From contig JBFWQW010000079.1 in NCBI GenBank assembly GCA_050249235.1, positions 1 to 13,131 on the forward strand: a DNA stretch of 13,131 nt. The letters run 5' to 3'. Shown here in pieces: positions 6,510-13,110 of the stretch. The translations under genes were made by a program, and so were the position numbers. The notes under the pieces were generated by a model. The model searched no databases. It was not told the origin of the DNA and saw only the letters and a list, made by a program, of their open reading frames with translations. Origin of the DNA: JAEKLB01 sp050249235. Lineage in GTDB: Bacteria; Actinomycetota; Acidimicrobiia; Acidimicrobiales; CADCSY01. The number at the start of each line of letters is the position of its first letter. Within the stretch, counting starts at the first letter, position 1.

Positions 6510-7409
6510 TCAGCCGTCCGCGTTCGCGGCCGGGCCGGGCCGCCGCCGGGGCAGGCGGAGGCGCTCGACCGGGAGGAGGGGAGCGAAGGCCACGCCGCTC
6601 AGGGGATAGGCGAACACGATGGCCATCAGCGCGGCGACGCCCAGGTGGAACAGCCAGACGGCGCCGGCCCACCACCGGGCGGCCCGTTCGCCGAGCAGGG
6701 CCAGGGGGGCGCCGAGCTCCACCGCGATGGTCGCCGCCGCCAGCGGCGGGAAGAGCCAGGCGTGGGGCACGAGGAGGCCGGCCAGCGGGGACGACGGCGC
6801 TCCCAGAACCTCCTTGCGGACGTTGTCGTAGGCGATCTGGTTTCGAAGGGTGTCGCCCGAGATCCAGTCGAGGCCCCCGGTCCGCAGCTTGGCCCAGGCC
6901 GAGACCACGTAGGTGGAGACGGTCACGACGGCGAGCAGGCGCAGCACGAAGCCGTCGTCCCGCGCCGCCAGCGCGAGCGCCGCGCCGAGGACCAGGAGGT
7001 GCAGGACGAGCAGGTGCTCCGTGTGGAAGAGCTGCCCCCACGAGCTCCGGTAGGTGGCCACCGCCAGGACGGCGAGCGCCGCCGACGGACCGGTGAGGCG
7101 GGTGCGCCAGCCGGCCGCGAGGGCCGCGCTCGACACCACCGCGGCGGCCACCACGAGGTACCAGGCGACATCCGGCAGCGGGCGGTCGGTGACGAGCGCG
7201 ACGACGCCGACCGGCCGGAAGCGGTGCCCGCCGTAGTCGGCCAGGCCGAGGAGGTGGGGCAGGCGCAGGAGGCAGAAGGCGACCGCGTAGCCGGCGACGA
7301 GGATCCGCACGAGCCGCAGCCGGGCCGACGCCACCGAGGCCGTCCCGTCGTCGTCGTCGGCGTCGCCGTCGGCACGACCCGCTCCGGAGCGGCCGAGGCG
7401 GGTGCTCAC
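6510..7409 (-). CDS. HTTM / vitamin K-dependent carboxylase-like polytopic membrane protein
   Basis: This 299-residue protein has an Asp-rich cytoplasmic N-terminus (about 11-22) and several hydrophobic helices (about 33-55, 82-100, 108-120, 131-149, 154-171, 215-240 and 247-270). Segments such as SSWGQLFHTEHLLVLHLLVL and VVSAWAKLRTGGLDWISGD resemble HTTM-domain proteins, which share a fold with the membrane part of gamma-glutamyl carboxylase. The soluble carboxylase domain is missing, as in most bacterial HTTM proteins. The GTG start at 7409 overlaps the upstream stop as GTGA. An open frame continues upstream to 7553, but that part shadows the preceding gene. The biochemical role of bacterial HTTM proteins is poorly known; none is claimed here. 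Three bases separate its stop from the distal GTG option of the sigma gene, so they may be in one transcript. Confidence 0.8.
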   Translation of the reverse strand: MSTRLGRSGAGRADGDADDDDGTASVASARLRLVRILVAGYAVAFCLLRLPHLLGLADYGGHRFRPVGVVALVTDRPLPDVAWYLVVAAAVVSSAALAAGWRTRLTGPSAALAVLAVATYRSSWGQLFHTEHLLVLHLLVLGAALALAARDDGFVLRLLAVVTVSTYVVSAWAKLRTGGLDWISGDTLRNQIAYDNVRKEVLGAPSSPLAGLLVPHAWLFPPLAAATIAVELGAPLALLGERAARWWAGAVWLFHLGVAALMAIVFAYPLSGVAFAPLLPVERLRLPRRRPGPAANADG

Positions 7410-7855
7410 CGGTCCACGGCGCAGCGGTGGTGGACGTCGACGTCGATCGGCGCCCGGTCGCCCTCGTACCACGACACCACGTCGTAGACCTCGGTGCGGA
7501 CCTCGACGGCCTCGACGCCCGGGACGTCGATGCGCCCGGCCACGTCCCGGCACAGTGCGGCGGTGGCCGCCCGCCCGTCGCCGACGGCGTGCAGCACCGT
7601 CTTGGCGGCCAGCATGACCTCGTCGGTCGCCGCGATCCGGCCCGGATCGAGACGTCGCGCCCCGCCGCCCCGGTCGATGCCGACGACCACGGGGACGCGG
7701 GCGATGCGGCCTCGGCCGGGCGCGAACATCGGGTAGTCGGAGAGCGGCAACCCGTCGCTCGGGGTGGCCCGGAGCATCGGGGACACGACCAGGAGCGCCG
7801 CGCCCAGCAGGACGAGGACCCTCGCCCGGCGGTGCCGCCGGCGGCCGTTGGCCAT
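7406..7855 (-). CDS. Small single-TM exported protein with YPMF motif, partner of the HTTM protein
   Basis: This 149-residue protein has a strongly basic start (NGRRRHRRAR) and one hydrophobic helix (about 12-29). An outside domain of about 115 residues carries LPLSDYPMFAPGRGR (37-50) just after the membrane and two cysteines, C102 and C145. Short proteins with a PLS-YPMF-like motif near HTTM genes occur in other bacteria, from memory, so the pair may form one membrane unit; that is inference. The ATG at 7855 is chosen because a TACGCT box sits 7 bases upstream. The much longer open frame continuing upstream to 10504 is antisense to the MMPL gene and not credible. Function is unknown. Confidence 0.78.
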   Translation of the reverse strand: MANGRRRHRRARVLVLLGAALLVVSPMLRATPSDGLPLSDYPMFAPGRGRIARVPVVVGIDRGGGARRLDPGRIAATDEVMLAAKTVLHAVGDGRAATAALCRDVAGRIDVPGVEAVEVRTEVYDVVSWYEGDRAPIDVDVHHRCAVDR

Positions 7856-7862
7856 CCGGCGG

Positions 7863-7868
7863 AGCGTA
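7863..7868 (-). promoter_or_regulatory. -10 box of a probable leaderless promoter for the YPMF/HTTM operon
   Basis: On the minus strand TACGCT (TANNNT) is followed by 7 bases and the ATG at 7855. No ribosome binding site fits in that space, so the transcript probably starts at the start codon. It lies 68 bases from the -10 box of the divergent MMPL gene, leaving room for shared control. Confidence 0.5.
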
Positions 7869-7912
7869 GGGGGTTCCCGCCCGGCGGGGATGCGGGCGGG
7901 GGAGACGAGGGG

Positions 7913-7942
7913 GTGACGCCGGCGAGACCCGCCACCTAGCGT
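7913..7942 (+). promoter_or_regulatory. Probable leaderless promoter of the MMPL exporter gene
   Basis: A -35-like GTGACG (7913-7918, four of six matches to TTGACA) and a -10 TAGCGT (7937-7942) are separated by 18 bases. Six bases later comes the GTG start at 7949. This is the best supported promoter of the window because both elements are present. Confidence 0.55.
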
Positions 7943-7948
7943 TCGGCC

Positions 7949-10075
7949 GTGCTCGCCACGCTCGCCCGCGTCTCGTACCACCGCCGCCGGCTCGTGGTCG
8001 TCTCCTGGATCGCCGTGGTGATGCTCGCCAACGTGCTGGCCTCCTCGTTCGGTGGAGAGAGCAGCACCGACTTCACGTTGCGGGGCTCGGAGTCCGACCG
8101 GGCCGGGCAGCTGCTCGAGGACGGGGGGTTCCCGGGCCGGTCGGGCCTCGCCGGCCAGATCGTGTTCTCGTCGGCCGACGGCATCGACGATCCGGCGGTG
8201 CGGACGCACGTCGAGACGAGCGTCGACCGGATCCGTGACGAGGTGCCCGGCATCGACGTCAGCAGCCCCTACGAGGAGCAGGGTGCCGACCAGGTCGCGC
8301 CCGGGGGTGACATCGCCTTCGCCGAGCTCGGCTTCGGCGACATCGACGCCGAGGACGCCATCGAACGGGCCGAGCGGATCGAAGCCATCGTCGCCGACGG
8401 CCTGCCGGCCGGGGTGCGGGTCGAGTTCGGCGGCGACATGTTCGCCGACGAGCTGGAGTTCTCGTCCGAGGCGTTCGGCTTCCTCGCTGCGGCCGTCATC
8501 CTGTTCATCGCCTTCGGCTCCCTGCTGGCGATGGGACTCCCGCTGGCCACCGCCTTCATCGGGATCGGGGCCAGCCTGGCGCTGGTGACGCTCTGGGCCA
8601 ACGTCCTCGACGTCCCCGACTTCGCGACCTCGGCGGTGGCGATCGTCGCCATCGGCGTGGGCATCGACTACGCGCTGTTCATCGTCACCCGGTACCGGGA
8701 GGAGCTCGCGACCGGCCGGATGCCCGAGGAGGCGATCGGCATCGCGCTCGCCACGGCCGGGCGGGCCGTGCTGTTCGCCGGCACCACGGTGATCATCTCC
8801 CTGCTCGGCCTCCTGATCGTCGGGCTCGACTCGATGGAGTCGTTGGCGGTGGCCATGGCCACGGGCGTCTTCATGGTGATGGCCGCGTCGGTCACGCTGC
8901 TCCCCGCCCTCCTCGGCTTCGTCGGCCACAACATCGACCGCCTCGGGCTGCCCCACCGCCAGGGCCGGGCCGAGCGCACCGGCGAGCAGTCGGCCTGGTG
9001 GCGGTGGAGCCGCTTCGTGCAGCGCCGGCCCTGGCCGATCGCCATCGTCGGGCTGGTCGTGCTGCTGGCCCTGTCCGCGCCGACCCTCGGGATCCGACTC
9101 GGCTTCGGTGACGCCGGCAACCGGGCCGACGGCGACACCACGAGGCAGGCCTACGACCTGCTCTCCGACGGGTTCGGCCCAGGCTTCAACGGCCCGATGT
9201 TCCTCGCCGTCGACCTTCCCGGCGACGACCGGGACGACGCCGCCGTCCTCGACCGCCTCTCCAGCGGGCTCGACGGCCTCCGGGGGGTGGCGTTGGCGCT
9301 TCCGCCGATCGTCAACGACGCCGGTGACGTCGCCTTCCTCCAGGTCTTCCCCACGACGTCGCCCCAGTCGGAGGACACGGAGGACCTCGTCCACCGCATC
9401 CGCGGCGACGTGGTGCCCGAGGCGGTGCGGGGGACGTCGGCCGACGTGCTCGTCGGCGGCATCACCGCCGCCGCCATCGACTTCGCCGAGTACACCTTCG
9501 ACAAGCTGCCCCAGTTCATCGGGGCCGTGCTCGTGCTCTCGTTCCTGCTCCTGATGGCCGTCTTCCGCAGCCTGCTGGTGCCGGTGAAGGCGGTGATCAT
9601 GAACATGCTCTCGATCGGCGCCGCCTACGGCGTGGTGGTGGCGATCTACCAGTGGGGCTGGCTCGGCGACCTGCTGGGCGAGCCCGGCCCGATCGACGCC
9701 TGGGGTCCCGTGATGATGTTCGCCGTCGTGTTCGGGCTGTCGATGGACTACGAGGTCTTCCTCCTGTCCCGGATGCGCGAGGAGTACCTCCGCACCGGCG
9801 ACAACGCCACCGCCGTGGCCGACGGCCTGGCCCGCACCGCCCGGCTCATCACCGCCGCCGGGGCGATCATGGTCTTCGTCTTCGGGGGCTTCCTGCTCTC
9901 CGCCGACCGGGGCCTGCGGATGTTCGGCACCGGGATGGCCACGGCCGTGTTCATCGACGCCACGATCGTCCGGCTGCTCCTCGTCCCGGCCACCATGGAG
10001 CTGCTCGGCGATCGCAACTGGTGGCTGCCCCGCCGGCTCCAGCGGGTCGTGCCCAACCTCGGCATGGAGGCCTGA
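7949..10075 (+). CDS. MMPL-family RND transporter (lipid or drug exporter)
   Basis: This 708-residue inner-membrane, proton-driven exporter of the MMPL branch of RND has the expected two-fold layout: TM1 (about 14-33), a first outer domain (about 35-172), a five-helix bundle (about 175-325), TM7 (about 361-380), a second outer domain (about 381-520) and a second bundle (about 522-700). The proton-relay Asp-Tyr pairs are visible in TM4 (GVGIDYALFIVTRYREE, D240/Y241) and TM10 (GLSMDYEVFLLSRMREE, D600/Y601). Both are followed by the family's basic/acidic turn. Length is typical for short actinobacterial MMPL proteins; mycobacterial MmpL3-type proteins are longer at the C-terminus. GTG at 7949 is placed by the -10 box 6 bases upstream. 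No regulator or periplasmic adaptor gene is adjacent. The substrate cannot be inferred. Confidence 0.93.
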   Translation: MLATLARVSYHRRRLVVVSWIAVVMLANVLASSFGGESSTDFTLRGSESDRAGQLLEDGGFPGRSGLAGQIVFSSADGIDDPAVRTHVETSVDRIRDEVPGIDVSSPYEEQGADQVAPGGDIAFAELGFGDIDAEDAIERAERIEAIVADGLPAGVRVEFGGDMFADELEFSSEAFGFLAAAVILFIAFGSLLAMGLPLATAFIGIGASLALVTLWANVLDVPDFATSAVAIVAIGVGIDYALFIVTRYREELATGRMPEEAIGIALATAGRAVLFAGTTVIISLLGLLIVGLDSMESLAVAMATGVFMVMAASVTLLPALLGFVGHNIDRLGLPHRQGRAERTGEQSAWWRWSRFVQRRPWPIAIVGLVVLLALSAPTLGIRLGFGDAGNRADGDTTRQAYDLLSDGFGPGFNGPMFLAVDLPGDDRDDAAVLDRLSSGLDGLRGVALALPPIVNDAGDVAFLQVFPTTSPQSEDTEDLVHRIRGDVVPEAVRGTSADVLVGGITAAAIDFAEYTFDKLPQFIGAVLVLSFLLLMAVFRSLLVPVKAVIMNMLSIGAAYGVVVAIYQWGWLGDLLGEPGPIDAWGPVMMFAVVFGLSMDYEVFLLSRMREEYLRTGDNATAVADGLARTARLITAAGAIMVFVFGGFLLSADRGLRMFGTGMATAVFIDATIVRLLLVPATMELLGDRNWWLPRRLQRVVPNLGMEA

Positions 10076-10121
10076 GCCCCGGTCCGGTCCCGCCCGAGGA
10101 CCAGAGCGGGGCCTGACCGAT

Positions 10122-10151
10122 CCGGACGGGCTCTGATCTGAGCCCGCCCGG
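10122..10151 (+). terminator. Hairpin downstream of the MMPL gene, likely terminator without U-tract
   Basis: CCGGACGGGCTC (10122-10133) pairs with GAGCCCGCCCGG (10140-10151) across a 6-base loop, giving 11 of 12 pairs with one A-C mismatch. No T run follows, which is common for GC-rich actinobacterial terminators. It lies in the 136-base gap between the MMPL and DoxX genes. Confidence 0.5.
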
Positions 10152-10198
10152 TCCGGGCCTCCCGACGGCTCGGGTGCACCGGTCCGCGACCGGCCGCG

Positions 10199-10204
10199 TA
10201 CTCT
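10199..10204 (+). promoter_or_regulatory. -10 box of a probable leaderless promoter for the DoxX/hydrolase pair
   Basis: TACTCT (TANNNT) lies 7 bases before the GTG at 10212. The intervening CCCGCCC has no ribosome binding site character. No -35 hexamer is evident. With the preceding hairpin it suggests a separate transcription unit from the MMPL gene. Confidence 0.45.
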
Positions 10205-10211
10205 CCCGCCC

Positions 10212-10733
10212 GTGAACGGACCCGACGTCGCCAGCCTCCTGCTCCGACTCGTGCTCGGTGTCGTCATGCTCGCCCACGGCTGGAACCACGCCTTCCGGGG
10301 TGGGCGGCTCGAGGGGACAGCGCGGTGGTTCGAGTCGATCGGGATCAAGCCGGGCTGGCTGCACGCCCGCCTGGCCACCTTCACCGAGCTGGCCGTCGGT
10401 CCCATGCTGCTGCTCGGGCTCCTCACGCCCCTCGCCGCGGCCGGGGTGGTCGGCACGATGGGCGTGGCCCTCGTCGCCAACCACCTCAGGAACGGCTTCT
10501 TCATCTTCCGGCCCGGTGAGGGCTACGAGTACGTGCTGACGCTGGTCGTCACCGCCGTCGGACTGGCCGCCCTCGGCGGGGGCGAGGCCAGCCTCGACCA
10601 CGCCCTCGACCTGGCCGACGACCTGGCCGGTGGCGACATGGCGCTGCTGGCGCTCCTGGTCGGCGGCGGCGGCGCCGGGCTCGTGCTCGCCACCTGCTGG
10701 CGACGGCCCCCGAAGGCGGCGGACGCGTCCTGA
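10212..10733 (+). CDS. DoxX-family small membrane protein
   Basis: This 173-residue polytopic membrane protein has hydrophobic helices at about 7-24, 60-76, 77-92, 107-123 and 143-162. The N-terminal pattern LLRLVLGVVMLAHGWNHAF is typical of DoxX/DoxD-like proteins, as is the helix pair ATFTELAVGPMLLLGLLTPLAAAGVV. Such proteins are linked to thiosulfate:quinone chemistry in archaea and to redox or stress functions in actinobacteria; no specific reaction can be assigned here. A fifth, glycine-rich helix at the C-terminus is extra relative to the usual four. The start is GTG at 10212, set by the -10 box. Its stop TGA is shared with the CTG start of the next gene, so the two are very likely translated together. 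Confidence 0.87.
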   Translation: MNGPDVASLLLRLVLGVVMLAHGWNHAFRGGRLEGTARWFESIGIKPGWLHARLATFTELAVGPMLLLGLLTPLAAAGVVGTMGVALVANHLRNGFFIFRPGEGYEYVLTLVVTAVGLAALGGGEASLDHALDLADDLAGGDMALLALLVGGGGAGLVLATCWRRPPKAADAS

Positions 10734-11875
10734 CCCGGGACGACCTCGTCGCACCCGTCCGGGCCGCGCTCGAGGCGGCGTGGCACCCGGCCGGCTTCAC
10801 CGCGCCCAACCCCGTCCGCTATCCCTGGCAGTGGCTCTGGGACTCGTGCTTCCACGCCGTGGTGTGGGCCGAGCTGGGCGACGACCGCGGCCTGGTGGAG
10901 CTCCGGCGGGTGCTCGACCACCGCGACGCCGACGGCTTCGTGCCCCACGTCGTCTACGCCCCGCTGGCCGACCCGCACGAGGCGTTCTGGGGCCGGCCCG
11001 GGACGTCGTCGATCACCCAGCCCCCGATGGTCGGCCACGCCCTCGCCGAGCTGGCCCGGCGGGGCGTCGAGGTGGGGGAGGAGCTGCTGGCCGGGGCCAC
11101 CCATGCCCTGCGGTTCCTCCTCGACGTCCGCGCCCGTCACCCGAGCGGGCTGGTGGCGCTCTGCCATCCCTGGGAGTCCGGGGCCGACGACAGCCCCCGG
11201 TGGGACCACTGGTACGGCTCGCCCTGGGACGGACCCACCGCCTACCGGGTGAAAGGCGAGCTCCTGGCCGCCGTCGAGCGGTCGGGCGGGGGCGCGCCGG
11301 TGGCGAACCCGGCCTTCGACGTGGCACCGGCGTCGTTCTCGGCGCTCGTCGCCTTCAACGCACGCGAGCTGGCCGGGCTCACCGGCGATTCCCGACTGGC
11401 CGGCGACGCCGACGAGCTGGCCGGCGCCCTCGATCGGCGATGGGACCCGGCCCTGGCCACCTGGGTCGACGCCGGTGCCTCGGCGGCGGGCAGCGGTCGG
11501 GTCCGGACCCTCGACGCCCTCCTCGGCGCGCTCGTGTCGCCCGATCCGGCCAAGGTGGGCGCCGCCCTCGACCAGCTCGTCGACCCGGCCGCCCTCGGCG
11601 GCGAGTGCGGCCCGGCCGGGGTGCACCGCTCGGAGCCGGTGTTCGAGCCCCGGAGCTACTGGCGGGGCTCGGCCTGGCCCCAGCTGGCCTACCTCGCCTG
11701 GGTGGCCGCCGTCAGGGCCGGCCGCCCCGAGGTGGCGGCCCGGCTGGCGGCCACCACGCTCGAAGGCGCGTCACGGTCGGGGCTGGCCGAGCACTGGGAT
11801 CCTGACGAGGGTGCTCCGCTCGGCGCCGTCCCCCAGTCCTGGACCGGTCTGGTGCTGGTGATGACCGACCCCTGA
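10730..11875 (+). CDS. Six-hairpin glycoside hydrolase, GH63/mannosyl- or glucosylglycerate hydrolase-like, with CTG start
   Basis: This 381-residue (alpha/alpha)6-barrel glycosidase has motifs in the family order: YPWQWLWDSCFHAVVWAELGD (31-51), DGFVPHVVY (68-76), CHPWESGADDSPRWDHWY (145-162), RSYWRGSAWPQLAYLAW (308-324) and GLAEHWDPDEG (351-361). In bacterial mannosyl/glucosylglycerate hydrolases an Asp in the ESG-D-SPRWD segment is the acid and a Glu near the C-terminal motif is the base; D153 or D154 and E354 are the matching candidates. The first in-frame ATG/GTG/TTG is the GTG at 10859, inside the first conserved motif, so translation must begin upstream. The CTG at 10730 overlaps the doxX stop (CTGA) and gives a sensible N-terminus. 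It is shorter than the roughly 430-450 residues I recall for characterised homologues. The exact sugar is uncertain; cytoplasmic, with no signal peptide. Confidence 0.85.
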   Translation: MTRDDLVAPVRAALEAAWHPAGFTAPNPVRYPWQWLWDSCFHAVVWAELGDDRGLVELRRVLDHRDADGFVPHVVYAPLADPHEAFWGRPGTSSITQPPMVGHALAELARRGVEVGEELLAGATHALRFLLDVRARHPSGLVALCHPWESGADDSPRWDHWYGSPWDGPTAYRVKGELLAAVERSGGGAPVANPAFDVAPASFSALVAFNARELAGLTGDSRLAGDADELAGALDRRWDPALATWVDAGASAAGSGRVRTLDALLGALVSPDPAKVGAALDQLVDPAALGGECGPAGVHRSEPVFEPRSYWRGSAWPQLAYLAWVAAVRAGRPEVAARLAATTLEGASRSGLAEHWDPDEGAPLGAVPQSWTGLVLVMTDP

Positions 11876-11889
11876 GCCCGGGGTCGGTC
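11863..11889. terminator. Bidirectional terminator-like hairpin between convergent hydrolase and SDR genes
   Basis: GACCGACCCC (11863-11872) and GGGGTCGGTC (11880-11889) form a perfect 10-bp stem around a 7-base loop. The loop begins with the TGA stop codon of the hydrolase gene (11873-11875). The SDR gene ends at 11909 on the other strand. No T run is present on either side. Confidence 0.55.
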
Positions 11890-11908
11890 GGTCACGACCC
11901 TGCCTGGG

Positions 11909-12835
11909 TCAGCGGGCGCCGCCGGGGCCGTTGAACAGCATGTTGCCCATGGGGTGGCCGTAGTCGAACTGGTGGTCCTGGAACCGGCCGGCCTGGGCCT
12001 GGAGCTCCTCGATGGTCCACTTGCCCTGCTTCGAGATGCCGTCGACGATCACGAACGGCTGGAACAGGTGGATCTCGCCGCCCATCACGAAGAACACGCG
12101 ACCGGCGACCGGGCAGTCGGCGGTGGCGAGGTAGGCGACGAAGGGGGACACGTTGTCCGGGTCCATCGGGGTCCACTCGGTCTTCTCGGACGTGTCGGCG
12201 CCGACCATGGCCGTGAGGCGGGTGGCGGCGGCCGGGGCGATGGCGTTCACGCGCACGCCGTAGCGGGACAGCTCCTGATTGGCGATGATCGAGAACGTGG
12301 CGATGCCGGTCTTGGCCGCGCCGTAGTTGGTCTGGCCGACGTTGCCGAACAGGCCGGAGGTCGACGACGTGTTGATCACCGAGCGGGGCGCCTCGTTGCC
12401 TGCCTTCGACTGATCGCGCCAGTACGACGCCGCCCACCGGGTCGTGCAGAAGTGGCCCCGGAGGTGGACGCGCATGATGGCGTCCCACTCGTCCTCCGAC
12501 ATGTTGGCGATCATGCGGTCGCGCAGGATGCCGGCGTTGTTGACGAGGATGTGGAGGTCGCCGAAGGTGTCGACGGCCTGGCTCACGAGCTTCTGGGCGC
12601 CCTCGAAGTCGGCGATGTCGTCGTAGTTGGCCACCGCCTCGCCGCCGGCCGCCTTGATCTCGTCGACGACCTGCTGGGCCGGCGACGCGTCGGCCCCGGT
12701 GCCGTCGGGGTTGCCGCCGAGGTCGTTGACGACGACCTTGGCCCCTTCGCTGGCGAAGAGCAGGGCGTGCTCTCGGCCGATGCCTCGTCCGGCTCCGGTG
12801 ATGACGGCGACGCGGTCCTTCAGGGTGTTCGGCAT
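11909..12835 (-). CDS. Short-chain dehydrogenase/reductase, NAD-dependent, MFE-2/hydroxyacyl-CoA dehydrogenase-like
   Basis: This 308-residue Rossmann-fold oxidoreductase has the cofactor motif TGAGRGIG (13-20), NNAG (99-102), catalytic Ser158 in INTSSTSG, and Tyr171/Lys175 in YGAAK. VVVNDLGG (34-41) places D38 at the end of strand 2, indicating NAD rather than NADP. VVVNDLGG and the D-rich insert after it resemble the dehydrogenase part of multifunctional beta-oxidation or 17beta-hydroxysteroid enzymes, so a 3-hydroxyacyl-CoA or steroid substrate is likely but not proven. About 50 residues (PFVIVDGISKQGKW onward) extend past the normal SDR core. The ATG at 12835 has GAGGAG 11 bases upstream. 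The open frame continuing upstream to 13072 crosses the tRNA and is rejected. The gene stands alone, convergent with the hydrolase. Confidence 0.92.
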   Translation of the reverse strand: MPNTLKDRVAVITGAGRGIGREHALLFASEGAKVVVNDLGGNPDGTGADASPAQQVVDEIKAAGGEAVANYDDIADFEGAQKLVSQAVDTFGDLHILVNNAGILRDRMIANMSEDEWDAIMRVHLRGHFCTTRWAASYWRDQSKAGNEAPRSVINTSSTSGLFGNVGQTNYGAAKTGIATFSIIANQELSRYGVRVNAIAPAAATRLTAMVGADTSEKTEWTPMDPDNVSPFVAYLATADCPVAGRVFFVMGGEIHLFQPFVIVDGISKQGKWTIEELQAQAGRFQDHQFDYGHPMGNMLFNGPGGAR

Positions 12836-12875
12836 GGCGGTGGGAGCTCCTCGCTCGGTTCGTTCGGGCCGGTGG

Positions 12876-12881
12876 AGCGTA
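12876..12881 (-). promoter_or_regulatory. -10 box of the SDR gene promoter (leadered transcript)
   Basis: On the minus strand TACGCT fits TANNNT, about 40 bases before the ATG at 12835. The leader contains GAGGAG (12852-12847), 11 bases before the start. This is the only minus-strand gene of the window with a recognisable ribosome binding site. No clear -35 is seen. Confidence 0.4.
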
Positions 12882-12935
12882 GTCTCGGGGCCCCTGGACA
12901 CCCCGGGCCTGCCCGGGCCTCCGCCCCGGCGCCGG

Positions 12936-12941
12936 TAGGGT
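12936..12941 (+). promoter_or_regulatory. -10 box of the tRNA-Cys promoter
   Basis: TAGGGT fits TANNNT and ends 11 bases before the tRNA 5' end, so transcription would start about 4-6 bases ahead of the mature tRNA. The -35 region is GC-rich without a TTGACA-like match. Confidence 0.4.
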
Positions 12942-12952
12942 GTCGCCGCTCC

Positions 12953-13024
12953 GGCGGCGTGGCCGAGTGGTTTAGGCAAGGGCCTGCAAAGCCCTGTACA
13001 CCGGGTCGATTCCGGTCGCCGCCT
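12953..13024 (+). tRNA. tRNA-Cys (anticodon GCA)
   Basis: A full 72-base cloverleaf can be drawn by eye. The acceptor stem GGCGGCG (12953-12959) pairs perfectly with CGCCGCC (13017-13023). The D-arm is GCC/GGC. The anticodon stem AGGGC/GCCCT encloses the loop CTGCAAA (12984-12990) with anticodon GCA at 12986-12988. The T-stem is ACCGG/CCGGT. The discriminator base is T (13024), as expected for tRNA-Cys. CCA is not encoded. The T-loop reads GTCGATT, with G at position 54 instead of the near-universal T. Confidence 0.93.
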
Positions 13025-13093
13025 CTCCCGGGTTCGAGTTCCGTCGTTGCCCGACCGGGTGGTTTTCGGCAATGGCCTGCTGGCGGTCCGTGT

Positions 13094-13110
13094 GTAGCAC
13101 CAGGTGCTAC
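13094..13110 (+). promoter_or_regulatory. Perfect 17-bp palindromic operator overlapping an extended -10 box
   Basis: GTAGCACC (13094-13101), a central A, and GGTGCTAC (13103-13110) form a perfect inverted repeat. The right arm runs into TGC-TACGTT (extended -10; TACGTT at 13108-13113). ATG follows 6 bases later at 13120. A repressor bound here would block RNA polymerase. Autoregulated small DNA-binding proteins such as antitoxins often have such a site; that identity is inference. Confidence 0.65.

Noticed and set aside
7349..7371. GTC/GCC trinucleotide run resembling a microsatellite
   Set aside because: It only encodes the short Asp-rich stretch of the HTTM N-terminus; four repeated Asp codons are not unusual at this GC content.
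5778..7487. Plus-strand open frame opposite the sigma and HTTM genes
   Set aside because: Composition is Gly/Arg/Glu-rich shadow type, and region 2 and 4 sigma motifs on the minus strand explain the sequence.
7410..7553. Longer start for the HTTM protein at 7553
   Set aside because: The added residues are an Arg/Gly-rich shadow of the preceding gene; GTG 7409 overlaps the upstream stop as GTGA.
7950..10504. Minus-strand open frame continuing upstream of the YPMF protein to 10504
   Set aside because: It lies antisense to the MMPL and DoxX genes, is low-complexity (H/D/E/G-rich), and the real gene start is marked by a -10 box and basic N-terminus at 7855.
10859..11875. GTG start at 10859 for the glycoside hydrolase
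   Set aside because: It would delete YPWQWLWDSCF, a conserved motif of the fold, so it cannot be the true N-terminus.
12836..13072. N-terminal extension of the SDR frame to 13072
   Set aside because: It would read antisense through the tRNA-Cys and its promoter; the SDR fold starts right after the ATG at 12835, which has a ribosome binding site.
13047..13072. Possible tRNA terminator hairpin TTGCC...GGCAA with an inner GACC/GGTT stem
   Set aside because: The stem is short, interrupted by unequal internal loops, and the only T run (TTTT at 13063-13066) lies inside it; too weak to annotate.
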